From positions 1-35,955 of IMG/VR virus record IMGVR_UViG_3300005613_000212: DNA of 35,955 nucleotides, one strand, 5' to 3'. Below, piece after piece: positions 13,258-21,500 of this stretch. Each line of letters starts with the position of its first letter. The stretch's first letter is position 1. The notes under the pieces are model-generated. The model was not told the origin of the DNA, did no database searches, and saw nothing but the letters and a program-made list of their open reading frames with translations. The stretch is from a virus. The position numbers were made by a program, and so were the translations under genes.

Positions 13258-15402
13258 ATGGGTGAATATCTGAGTCCTGGGCTTTTCCTGATTGAGAGGT
13301 CCGCGAGTGCCGGGTCTGTCGCAGGCGTATCCACCTCCACCTACGCGACAGCCGGGTGGTTAAGGAAGGGTCCTGAGAACCAACCACAACTGATCACGAG
13401 CTTTGACAAGTTCGTCGAGACGTTTGGGACGTACTGGCGCAACAGCTACATTCCGTTTGTGATGGCGAATTTCTTCCAAAACGAAGGGGCCAGAGCATAC
13501 GTGGTGCGCGTTGTGCCGAGTGACGCAGTGAAGGCGACAAACGCCTCGTGCTTTGCTGACGCAGCGTCTGCTGCCACGTTCACGGGTCGAGAGCTTCCGG
13601 CAACCACGGATCTCTCCACCAATATGAACATCGGTGTGAAAATTGACGGTGCGGCGGCTGTGGACATCGACTGTTCTGGTGCGTCGGCTGCGGCGACGAC
13701 ACCTGCGGAGATCGTTTCGGCGATCACAGGGCAGGCGGGGATCACTTGCACGCTGGGTGATAACGATCGTCCGATCATCGTCTCGGATACCACTGGCGCG
13801 ACGTCTTCTTTGGAGTTCGTCGAAGCCAGTGCGAACGACGCGACGGCAGCCATTCTCGGACTCGATGTTTCGGGCAGCACGACCTATCTCTACAGCGGAG
13901 AAGCAGCGTCGAGCTGGACCGGGACGGCGGCTTGGAAGGGCGCTTATTACAACCAGGTGCGCATGGTGCTCACGGGCAACGATGACTACCAGGACGGCAA
14001 CGGTGGGTTCACCCGTTACGATGTGTCGATCCAGGAGGAGTCCTCGGTTGGCGCGGCTGACTGGTCAGTGCTCGAAGAGTACGAGGGGGTCGTTCTCGAC
14101 GATGACACCGATGAGAACTTCATCGAGGACGTCATCAACGACGAGACGAACTTCTTCACCATCGCAGCCGGGGCGACCTACAACGCGCCGAGTTCTCTGC
14201 GCGCGAAGCGTCATTTGGCCGAGTGGGTCGGAGAGGGCGATGCAGCCGAGACCTCTTTCTCTGGCACGTTGCTGAGGACCACGGTGTACGAGGGCTCATT
14301 GTCCATCGTTGCCGGTTCGATCACGGCGGCCGATCAGGGAGACGGGACACTGACAGGGACCGGGATCACATCCGGAACCATCAACTACACCACAGGCGCG
14401 TGGACGCTGGTGTTCTCGGCGGCTCCTGCCGATGGTGAGCAGATCCTGGCGACTTACTACGAGGAACCGGACGCCACCTCCGCTTCTTGCCAGCTGGCGA
14501 GCGGCACGGACGGAACGACAGCGTTGACTCGTGGAGACGTCACTGACCCGGCATTGGAGGCCAGCAAAGTCGGTCTCTATGCGTTCGACGAGCTGGACGA
14601 GATCCTCAATATCTCGATGCCGGACTTCGCGGGCGACGTCACGGTGAGCAGCGACTTGATCTCCTATGCGGAGAACAAGAGGAACAAGTTCGCCATCCTG
14701 ACCACCCCGATTTCCACGACCCCCACCGATGCGGTGAAGTGGGTTCGGAACACTGCGGCGTACAACACCAGCTATGCTGCGCTGTACTACCCGTGGGTCA
14801 AGATCTATGACCCGATCGCCGACGACGGTCGGAACCTGACGATTCCTCCCGATGGCTTTGTCGCTGGTGCGTTTGCCAGGACCGACAGGCGGCGCAACGT
14901 GGGCAAGGCTCCTGCCGGGATCAACGATGGCATCATGATCGGGGCGACCGGCATGGAGCGCGTGTTGACCAAGGGCGAGCGCGATGTGCTGTATCCGGCG
15001 AGGATCAATCCGCTGATCGAGTCGACTCAGACGGGTCGATGCATCTGGGGATCGAGGACTCTTTCTCGCGATGCCGAGTGGTTGCAGGTCAACGCTCGAC
15101 GTCTCTTCATGTTCTGCGAGCAGAGCATCTACAACGCATCGTTCTGGACGGTGTTCGAGAACAACGGATCTGGGCTGTGGTCGAAGATGAAAGCCCAGGG
15201 GGATGGTTTCTTCTCCAACATTTTCCGCGATGGTTATCTCGCCGGGGACTCACCGTCTGAGGCGTGGTTCATCAAGATTGACGAAGAAAACAATCCGCCT
15301 TCGGCTGTCGATGCGGGTCTGCTCACGGCGGACTATTACATCGCGCCGAATAAGCCCGCAGAGTTCGTGAGACTCAGATTTCAACAGAAGGTTAATTCCT
15401 GA
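13258..15402 (+). CDS. Contractile tail sheath protein
   Basis: This 714-residue protein carries sheath hallmarks. The N-terminal EYLSPGLFLIER and the run ending in VMANFFQNEGARAYVVRV are typical of the Phage_sheath family, as is the C-terminal FMFCEQSIYNASFW...LLTADYYIAPNKPAEFVRLRF. Compared with T4 gp18 (659) it has two inserted beta modules. One at ~95-215 is Ala/Thr-rich and resembles domains in other sheaths. The other, at ~325-405 (14230-14470), is the GTINYTTG module also found in the baseplate protein at 26027. Sheath subunits wrap the tube and contract on infection. It is followed 36 bases later by the tube gene. Confidence 0.95.
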   Translation: MGEYLSPGLFLIERSASAGSVAGVSTSTYATAGWLRKGPENQPQLITSFDKFVETFGTYWRNSYIPFVMANFFQNEGARAYVVRVVPSDAVKATNASCFADAASAATFTGRELPATTDLSTNMNIGVKIDGAAAVDIDCSGASAAATTPAEIVSAITGQAGITCTLGDNDRPIIVSDTTGATSSLEFVEASANDATAAILGLDVSGSTTYLYSGEAASSWTGTAAWKGAYYNQVRMVLTGNDDYQDGNGGFTRYDVSIQEESSVGAADWSVLEEYEGVVLDDDTDENFIEDVINDETNFFTIAAGATYNAPSSLRAKRHLAEWVGEGDAAETSFSGTLLRTTVYEGSLSIVAGSITAADQGDGTLTGTGITSGTINYTTGAWTLVFSAAPADGEQILATYYEEPDATSASCQLASGTDGTTALTRGDVTDPALEASKVGLYAFDELDEILNISMPDFAGDVTVSSDLISYAENKRNKFAILTTPISTTPTDAVKWVRNTAAYNTSYAALYYPWVKIYDPIADDGRNLTIPPDGFVAGAFARTDRRRNVGKAPAGINDGIMIGATGMERVLTKGERDVLYPARINPLIESTQTGRCIWGSRTLSRDAEWLQVNARRLFMFCEQSIYNASFWTVFENNGSGLWSKMKAQGDGFFSNIFRDGYLAGDSPSEAWFIKIDEENNPPSAVDAGLLTADYYIAPNKPAEFVRLRFQQKVNS

Positions 15403-15438
15403 AATCAATGAGGTTTCACGCTAAAGGAGGGATGTAAA

Positions 15439-15945
15439 ATGGTGGCAAGAACACCGGCTGAAGATTATCTCCAGAGTTTCCGCTTCCGCATTTTCGAGGT
15501 GGAAGGGAACGCTGACGTCTTCGCAAACGAGAGTCCTGTTGCGGGTTTCAACAACATCACGACCCCCAACATCACCATCGAGTCTGCGGAGCACAGAACA
15601 GGCAACGAGGTCTGGACCAAGAAGCACGCAGGCGTGCCTACGGTCGAGGACTGCACCATGACCAGGGGTATCCTTCTCGGGGATACGACGTTTTACGACT
15701 GGGTTATTGCCAAGCTCTTCGGGCGTGCTCCGTATCGGACGGATCTCGAAGTGCGGGTTTACAACCAGTCTGCTCCTGGGACGAACCCCGATGATGCGTA
15801 TGCACGGCGTATCGTCATGAAGAACTGTTTCCCGACGAGCGTGAAGGTTCTCGGCGACCTCGATGCGACGTCTTCGGATGTCAACGTGCAGGAGATCACC
15901 TGTGCGGTCGAGGAGATCGAGCTGGACGCACCCGACAGCGTGTAG
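15439..15945 (+). CDS. Tail tube protein (T4 gp19-like)
   Basis: This 168-residue protein has AAAGGAGGG upstream of its start. It follows the sheath gene, as in nearly all contractile-tailed phages. PAEDYLQSFRFRIFEVEG, then a strand-rich middle with TMTRGILLGDTTFYDWVI, and the ending SSDVNVQEITCAVEEIEL match the gp19 tube family in order and length (T4 gp19 is 163). It polymerises as stacked hexameric rings forming the DNA conduit. High confidence. Confidence 0.9.
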   Translation: MVARTPAEDYLQSFRFRIFEVEGNADVFANESPVAGFNNITTPNITIESAEHRTGNEVWTKKHAGVPTVEDCTMTRGILLGDTTFYDWVIAKLFGRAPYRTDLEVRVYNQSAPGTNPDDAYARRIVMKNCFPTSVKVLGDLDATSSDVNVQEITCAVEEIELDAPDSV

Positions 15946-15948
15946 CGT

Positions 15949-16653
15949 ATGGCAAGGGGTCTTCTCGGCGATTATCTTCTGACTCATCGATTCCACCTGC
16001 TGGATGTGGATTTCTCGTTGAGTGTCCCTCCTTTTGTGATGTGGCCGCAGGCAGGTTTCTCGGCAATCACGATGCCGGAGATGTCGGTGGAGACAGAAGA
16101 AATCGTCGAGGGGACCAGTCCGTTCAAGCGGCATGCCATTGGCAAGGCTTCGGTTGGTCCAATTACGCTCTCCCGTGGTTCGACGGTGTTCAATACAGAT
16201 TTCTGGCGCTGGACGGTTGCCTGTCTCAAGGGAACTCCCAACAAGAGCGACAGCATGTTTGAGTTCGTCAGTGAGCTTGCCAAGTCTGCTGTGTTCGGGA
16301 GCTATCCTGTCCCTGGGAAACGTAGGAATCTGATCTTGATTCAGCTCAGTGGTATTTCAGCCGATGGTCTCTCGGATTCTCTGACGAAGGGAGACGTCAC
16401 GGACAAGATCAAGGCCACAGCGGCGATGCCTGCTGCCGGTGTCCAGGCTGGTATCGATGCGATCAAGAGTGCTACGCAGGGGTATGTGGACTTTGGGATT
16501 TCGTCGATTCCCATCAAGGCGTGGATGTTGATTGATGCGATACCGACGAGGTACAAACCGGGTTCTGATTTTGATGCCACGGCAAGCGAGGTATCGATTC
16601 AGGAGTTGGAGATCCAGTGTGAGAGGTTCGAGGAGTTCGGGCTCACTCTGTAG
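15949..16653 (+). CDS. Second gp19-like tube protein with an Ala/Gly-rich insertion
   Basis: This 234-residue protein starts three bases after the first tube gene. It has the same plan: GDYLLTHRFHLLDVD, then GPITLSRGSTVFNTDFWRW, then a last strand with ASEVSIQELEIQCERFEEFGL. About 60 extra residues at ~130-185 are Ala-rich and helix-prone. Tandem tube paralogues may form a specialised ring at the baseplate or head end, or a second lumen-facing subunit. The family assignment is solid; the special role is inference. Confidence 0.8.
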   Translation: MARGLLGDYLLTHRFHLLDVDFSLSVPPFVMWPQAGFSAITMPEMSVETEEIVEGTSPFKRHAIGKASVGPITLSRGSTVFNTDFWRWTVACLKGTPNKSDSMFEFVSELAKSAVFGSYPVPGKRRNLILIQLSGISADGLSDSLTKGDVTDKIKATAAMPAAGVQAGIDAIKSATQGYVDFGISSIPIKAWMLIDAIPTRYKPGSDFDATASEVSIQELEIQCERFEEFGLTL

Positions 16654-16660
16654 GTGAATC

Positions 16661-16867
16661 ATGTCGCTACGAAAGAGAAGCTACCTGGGTGAGATGACCA
16701 CGTCTGGTTCTGTTCCGGCTGTGGTCAAACCGTTTGCGCTGGTGAAGAAGGCGTTCCCAGCGGTGCTGTCAGGGTTGGACGGTATCCTGGCAAGGCGTAA
16801 AAAACGCAAGAAGCGGTTATTGAAGCGCTTTTCCAGGATGGGTCCACCTCTGCCCCCCATACTCTAA
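16661..16867 (+). CDS. Isolated LRKRSYLGE cassette protein in the tail operon
   Basis: This 68-residue protein begins MSLRKRSYLGEM, the same targeting-like motif as genes at 4291-6074, six or more kilobases away. A hydrophobic middle (VVKPFALVKKAFPAVLSGLDGIL) leads to ARRKKRKKRLLKRFSRM and a Pro-rich end. Cleavage after L-G-E/M is predicted. The charge and hydrophobic helix suggest a DNA- or membrane-binding peptide packaged in the head, but it sits between tube and chaperone genes. That location is odd and could mark a mobile cassette. Confidence 0.6.
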   Translation: MSLRKRSYLGEMTTSGSVPAVVKPFALVKKAFPAVLSGLDGILARRKKRKKRLLKRFSRMGPPLPPIL

Positions 16868-16942
16868 AATAAGCCCTGCGCGAAATCTTGTACGCCAGAT
16901 AGACGTCTGCCATACTCCTATCATCCACACGGGAGGCACATG

Positions 16943-17158
16943 ATGGCAGGTCAGGATGCTCAGGATAAGAAGGTGCGGATCAGCATATGGATGCCGAAGA
17001 TCCAGCACACGAAGCTCAAGATGGTTGGCGAGCGCGAGGGTCGCTCAGTGACGGACTTGATCAGGCAGCAGGTTGGAGATTTCTTACGTTCGAGATTCCC
17101 GGAGCCGACATGGACAGAGGAACATGTTGGTGATCTTCCGGCGAGCAAGGAGGACTAG
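16943..17158 (+). CDS. Ribbon-helix-helix DNA-binding protein
   Basis: ATG 16943 is favoured over ATG 16940 because GGGAGG at 16931-16936 is better spaced. The 71-residue product contains KKVRISIWMPKIQHTKLKMV, then a turn and GRSVTDLIRQQVGDFLRSRF. This is the strand-helix-helix pattern of CopG/Arc-type dimers, in which the strand residues read the DNA major groove. It ends with a short acidic tail. A DNA-binding regulator inside a tail operon is unusual. It follows the only sizeable gap (16868-16942), which could hold its own operator or a promoter. Its target is unknown. Confidence 0.75.
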   Translation: MAGQDAQDKKVRISIWMPKIQHTKLKMVGEREGRSVTDLIRQQVGDFLRSRFPEPTWTEEHVGDLPASKED

Positions 17159-17971
17159 ATGGAGTTCAGGAAGACGCAGGATGACCCGAAGTCGCCGATG
17201 ATTATCGCACAGGTTCCCCGTGGTGCGTTGATTCAGAAGGGTGGCGACGAGGACGGATTTCATGTGCTCAACGTGGTGACGATGAGGGAGCTGTCCGGTG
17301 AGGAAGAGGACATGCTCGCTGACGAGAAACAGGATGTGATGGCGAAGCTTTACGGTGTGGTATCGAGCTGCATTGTGGCGCTGTCGGACGGCAAGGACGT
17401 CGTCGTGGATGATTTGCGGAAGATACGGCAACTGTGCAACGCGCATCCGAGCGGTTTTCTCATGAGCGACATGCTGACGCTTTTGTTCCGTTTGCGTGAG
17501 GTAACAGTGGGTGACGAGTATCGCCAGGCGGTCACGTGTCCAGCGTGCGAAGATGACGAGGGCAGGAAGTTCTCCTGGACCCACATCGGATCGCTTACTG
17601 ATCTGGAGGTGGTTCCTGCAAGCGGGAACCTTGAGGAGACATCGCGGGAGTTCACGACGTCTCGTGGGAACATCATCAAGTGGACGATGTTGACTGCCGT
17701 GCGTCATATCGAGTCGACGAAGAAGAAGACGAAGAAGGACAAGGCGACCACGACACTGATGCTTCGTGTTGAGTCGATCAACGGGGAGAAGGCAACGCTG
17801 GAGATTCTCAAGAAGATGAGTTTTCGGGAGCGCACTGAGATCCGAAAACAGTTCGATGATGAGGGTGGCATTGATACCATGGTTCCTGTGGTGTGCCGTA
17901 ACTGTGGGCATGAATTCACGGTTGGATTGGAGATAGCGGCGCAGGATTTTTTCTTCCCTTCGGACGGGTAG
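17159..17971 (+). CDS. Tail assembly chaperone, zero-frame product (T4 gp26/baseplate-chaperone-like zinc protein)
   Basis: This 270-residue protein directly follows the previous TAG. Cysteine pairs C127-x2-C130 and C246-x2-C249 make a likely zinc site. Helices lie between, and a FFFPSDG end follows the second pair. This arrangement, and the place upstream of the tape measure, fits the gp26/chaperone families that cradle the tape measure during tail assembly. Its last codons sit on the slippery site T TTT TTC (17947-17953), so a fraction of ribosomes should read into an extended form. Confidence 0.65.
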   Translation: MEFRKTQDDPKSPMIIAQVPRGALIQKGGDEDGFHVLNVVTMRELSGEEEDMLADEKQDVMAKLYGVVSSCIVALSDGKDVVVDDLRKIRQLCNAHPSGFLMSDMLTLLFRLREVTVGDEYRQAVTCPACEDDEGRKFSWTHIGSLTDLEVVPASGNLEETSREFTTSRGNIIKWTMLTAVRHIESTKKKTKKDKATTTLMLRVESINGEKATLEILKKMSFRERTEIRKQFDDEGGIDTMVPVVCRNCGHEFTVGLEIAAQDFFFPSDG

Positions 17972-18108
17972 ACGTCCTGGAGAACGAGATCTTCATGCTG
18001 ATGCAAGAGCTTGGCGTGGGATACGGTGATTTGATTTCGATGCCCTCCAGCCGGAGGCATCGTTTGGCAAAGGACACGGTGAAATGGCTGGAGAGAAAGT
18101 GGAAATGA
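17159..18108 (+). CDS. Frameshifted extended form of the tail assembly chaperone (-1)
   Basis: After D263-F264-F265, a -1 slip on T TTT TTC continues in the overlapping frame for about 51 codons, ending at TGA 18106-18108, to a product of ~316 residues. The extension (LPFGRVDVLENEIFMLMQEL, then a loop with ISMPSSRRHRL and a final KWLERKWK helix) is helical and lacks its own good start, although ATG 17996 exists. Such paired products, a short G and a long GT form, are characteristic of tail assembly chaperones across dsDNA phages. Ratio and usage are inferred. Confidence 0.6.
17929..17977 (+). promoter_or_regulatory. Programmed -1 frameshift site with slippery heptamer and stem-loop
   Basis: The heptamer T TTT TTC (17947-17953) is in the zero frame of the chaperone. 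GGAG at 17929-17932 lies 14 bases upstream, a common stimulator distance. A 5-bp stem (GGACG 17962-17966 with CGTCC 17973-17977) begins eight bases downstream, and the zero-frame TAG at 17969 is in its loop. All three elements of a bacterial -1 site are present. Confidence 0.65.
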
Positions 18109-18176
18109 GTTTTGATCAAAGGCTTGTGCGCTGGTTTCTGCCGGTCGTGAGGCACTGCTGTTCTGGGTCAATATGA
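18105..18176 (+). CDS. Very short coupling ORF (23 codons)
   Basis: ATG 18105 overlaps the frameshift stop in ATGA, and its own TGA at 18174-18176 overlaps ATG 18173 of the membrane protein in another ATGA. Since 18173 has no clear ribosome site, a short coupling ORF could deliver ribosomes to it. The peptide (MSFDQRLVRWFLPVVRHCC) has no recognised family. It could be chance; only the double overlap argues for it. Confidence 0.35.
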   Translation: MSFDQRLVRWFLPVVRHCCSGSI

Positions 18177-18535
18177 GGCTCTTGGTCTATATCGTGGTGG
18201 GGTTTTCCATCACGAACACCCTCGTCTTTCTGCATATTTTTTCTTGGTTTCGTCGGTTGGTTTCAGGGATGTCTGATTCCAGCTTTCTCCAACAATCACG
18301 GACATTATCACTGCGTGGATTCCGGGCTGCATGGTTGGGACGCCTGGTGCGCTGTCATGCGTGCATGGGTTTCTGGGTAGGCGCTTTCTTGTCCGCAGTT
18401 TGCGGTAGTTTTATAAATGAATACATGGAGTTTGGCTTTCCGTATTCTCAGCACGTTGCGGACGGTCTTTTTCTCTCAGGGACAAACTTCATGGTGTGGG
18501 TTGCCCTTCGGAAACTAGGCGCAGAGGAGCTTTAG
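18173..18535 (+). CDS. Small membrane protein with CxxCxGFW motif (DUF1360-like)
   Basis: This 120-residue protein has a hydrophobic N-terminal segment (residues 3-24) followed by a basic loop. It then has RCHACMGFWVGAFLSAVCG at 60-78, with a C-x2-C pair before Gly-Phe-Trp, and a further hydrophobic C-terminal part. The CxxCxGFW plus membrane-helix pattern is that of DUF1360-type proteins, small membrane proteins of unknown function found beside tail genes. It may affect the host membrane at infection or assembly. Start ATG 18173 lacks a strong ribosome site. Confidence 0.6.
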   Translation: MRLLVYIVVGFSITNTLVFLHIFSWFRRLVSGMSDSSFLQQSRTLSLRGFRAAWLGRLVRCHACMGFWVGAFLSAVCGSFINEYMEFGFPYSQHVADGLFLSGTNFMVWVALRKLGAEEL

Positions 18536-21500
18536 ATGCTCAACTTTGGCGGACTCGGAATCGAGATTGAATATGACGACGACGGCGCACAGAAGGATGT
18601 CGAGGGTCTGTCGGGCGCTGTTGGAGGTCTGACGAGCAATCTGAAGAGAGTTGGTTCTCTCTTTGGTACGGCTGGCAGGGGGCTGAAGAGAGGGTTCACC
18701 GGTCTTACCGGAGCCGGTCGCCGAGGCATTGGTGGCATCACGAGTGCTATCACGGGCATGATAGATGCGGCTCAAAATCCTCAGCTCGATGATGCATACG
18801 CCTCGATGTATGCGGGGTTCAACAAGTCGTTTTCGGCGATGACCGTTGGCATCAAGGCGACGTCTTCCGAGATGGCAAGGGCGCGCAAGGTGATCGGTGG
18901 TGCAGCGTTTTCGCTGAACGAAGACATGGATCAGGCGGCTGAGACCTGGGCTGCTTTCCGGAAACAAGGGATCGACCTGGGCAAGGTGCTGGGGACCAAG
19001 GGGCTTAGTGGTCAGATGAAGGATCTGATCAAGGTCACGGCTGTCTTTGGCATCGAGGGAGAACAGCTTGCGACGGTGATGGCTGGTCTGGTGCGTGGGT
19101 TCGGGTTCACCGAGGATCAGGTTGGTGGCCTGGCCGACAAGCTGTACCTCGTGGGCAAGCAGTTCGATGCTGGTCGCGAGGCTGTGCAGGCTTGGCCAGC
19201 GATTTTTGAGGCGCTGAACAATGAGCTTGCTGATTTCGGGAAGAACATGTCTCCGGAGGACATCGAGAAGCTGACGCTTTCGGTTGTCCAGTTGGGAGGT
19301 GGTCTGTCGAAGTCGCTTGGTATCCCGGCGCAGTCAGCGATGGAGATTGCCAGGACTGCGTTCACGACATTGGCCGGGGAGCGCAAGAACATCATCAACA
19401 TGTTCCGGGGCATGGGCGGAGAGTTTGGCGAAGTGGCCAAGCAGCTCATGGAGTCCGGCGGTGATGCGAACGAGGTGTTCAGGATGATGGCTGAGGGCGA
19501 CCCCCTCAAGTTTATGGACACTTTGCGGGCAATGTCTGAGGAGGCGCAGAAGCGAGGGGGAGAGAGCAGCGTGGCGTTCCAGCGGCTCTCTGCTGTCATG
19601 TCTTCGGCTATCGGTCCTGATGTTGCGTTTGCTGCCAAGGGGAGCTGGGACAAGGTCCACGAGACGATGGCTGGCATCCCGGACGTCATTGCTGGCGGCA
19701 AGGCGCGTGGGGCACTGAAGCAGGCTGCTAGGGCTCACCACAAAACCGGCTTGACTGCCGGTGAGGGTTGGGACCGGATGGTCGAGGGGATGAAGGCTCG
19801 GCTGTTCAGGCTGTCTGACAAGGAGATCGGCGGCTGGCAGAAGAACATGAAGAAGGGGTTTGATGAGACCTTCGGCGTGATCAGCAAGTTGGCCAAGGCG
19901 GATGGTCCGGTGGGCGAACTTACTAAACGTCTTCTTGCCGTGCAACGAGTAGGGCTCAGTGCTCTTCTGCCGGGGCTTGAGGGGATGATGCCGCTTCTCG
20001 GTGGGGTGATGAGCAGCCTGATTCCTGTGATGACTGCACTGGGGTCGATGGGGCTCACATTTGGGTCACTGGGCAAGATGGCTCTTGGTGGTGGTGCCCT
20101 GTGGGGCGTTTTTTATCTGCTCCAGAAGGGGCCGAAAGAGGCGATCGCTGGCATCCGTGGTTTCGCAACAGACGTCTGGGATACGCTGAGCGGGTTGTTT
20201 CCTGATCTGAAGACCAAAGCCGAGGAGTATTTCGACTATGTGAGCAGTGGTGAGCTGTTTGACGACATCAGCAAGCAGCTGAACAAGGTTGATATTTCTG
20301 GAACTCTGTCGATGGCTGGTGACTTTCTTCACACGCTGATGCTTGGGGTCGGTGATGCGATTTCCAGGATCGACTGGAATCGTGTTGTCGGGATGGTGTT
20401 CTCGGCGGTGATGTCTGCGGCGGCTTCTCTCGGCGGTTTTATTGCTGCGCTGTTTGGTGGTGTGGACAGGGACATGGAGCAGGTCGAGGGGCAGCTTACG
20501 GCCAGTGTTGGCACGATGCTCGTTAATGTACTCAATGGTGCCAGGGTCTTCCTCGTCAATGCCATGGGGAGCTTCTGGGACCAGTTGTTGAGTGCTGGAT
20601 CAGTGGGCGAGGCTATGAGCAAGATCGCCAAGATGTTTGTGGGCGGCACCACTGCTCTGCTCGTTATTTCCGGTGGGTTTCGCAGGAAGTTTCTCCGGCT
20701 GATCAAGGGGACCATGTCTGGTTCTGTCAAGGCGATGAGCGGTGGGTTTCGCGGGATGGCTCGTTCGGCTGGCCGGGGGATGATGAAGGTGGGGTCTGCT
20801 ATCAAGACGGGGCTGAAGGCAGCTGGCCCGATGATGGCGATCATGGCGATCTTCGAGGGTATTCAGCAGGCGGAGGAGAAGGCTGTTGCGGCGGCAAAGA
20901 TCATGTCGGATGCGACGATTAGGGAGTCGGAGAAGGCGGCTCTTGCTGCCGAGCAGGGGTTCCTTGGTGTGCTGAACACGATAGACGCTGTGTTCCTTGG
21001 TCTTCCGTCGTCTGTCGGGAAGGCTCTTGGGATAACGATGGATGACGTCTCGCGCTTCTACCACGACATGGTTGCCGGGATGGAGACGGGGATAGCATCG
21101 ATAGTCGAGTTTTTCAGCATGGGTGTTGACACCATGCGGGTCACGTTCGGGGCATTCGGTGAGATGTTCATGCAGGGCTGGAACTGGATGTCTGGTTTGG
21201 TCGAGGGGATCGTCAATGAGATTGTCCTGGCGTGGAAGACGGCAGTGTCGACCATCGAGCTTGGGATGAACTCGCTGGCCAAGGGGTTGGAGACGACGTT
21301 CACTTCGATTGCCCAGCACGTCATGTATCCGTTCAAGCTGTTGAGTCACAAGTTCAAGAAGTGGATTTCTGATCTTCTCACCGGGTTGTTCGGGACCGAG
21401 AGAGATCCCACTGCTCTGGGAAATCTGGTCAAGAAGATTGATTCTGACTTGTTCGACAAGATGGGCAAGACCGCCAAGACGATGCGTATTCAGTGGACGC

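Noticed and set aside
16800-16850. Possible terminator around AAGCGCTTTT near the end of the 16661 gene
   Set aside because: The palindrome is short with no extended stem and is inside the coding sequence.
18405-18425. TATAAATG within the membrane protein gene as a late promoter
   Set aside because: It is inside a coding region with no suitable spacing to a start. Isolated AT-rich octamer.
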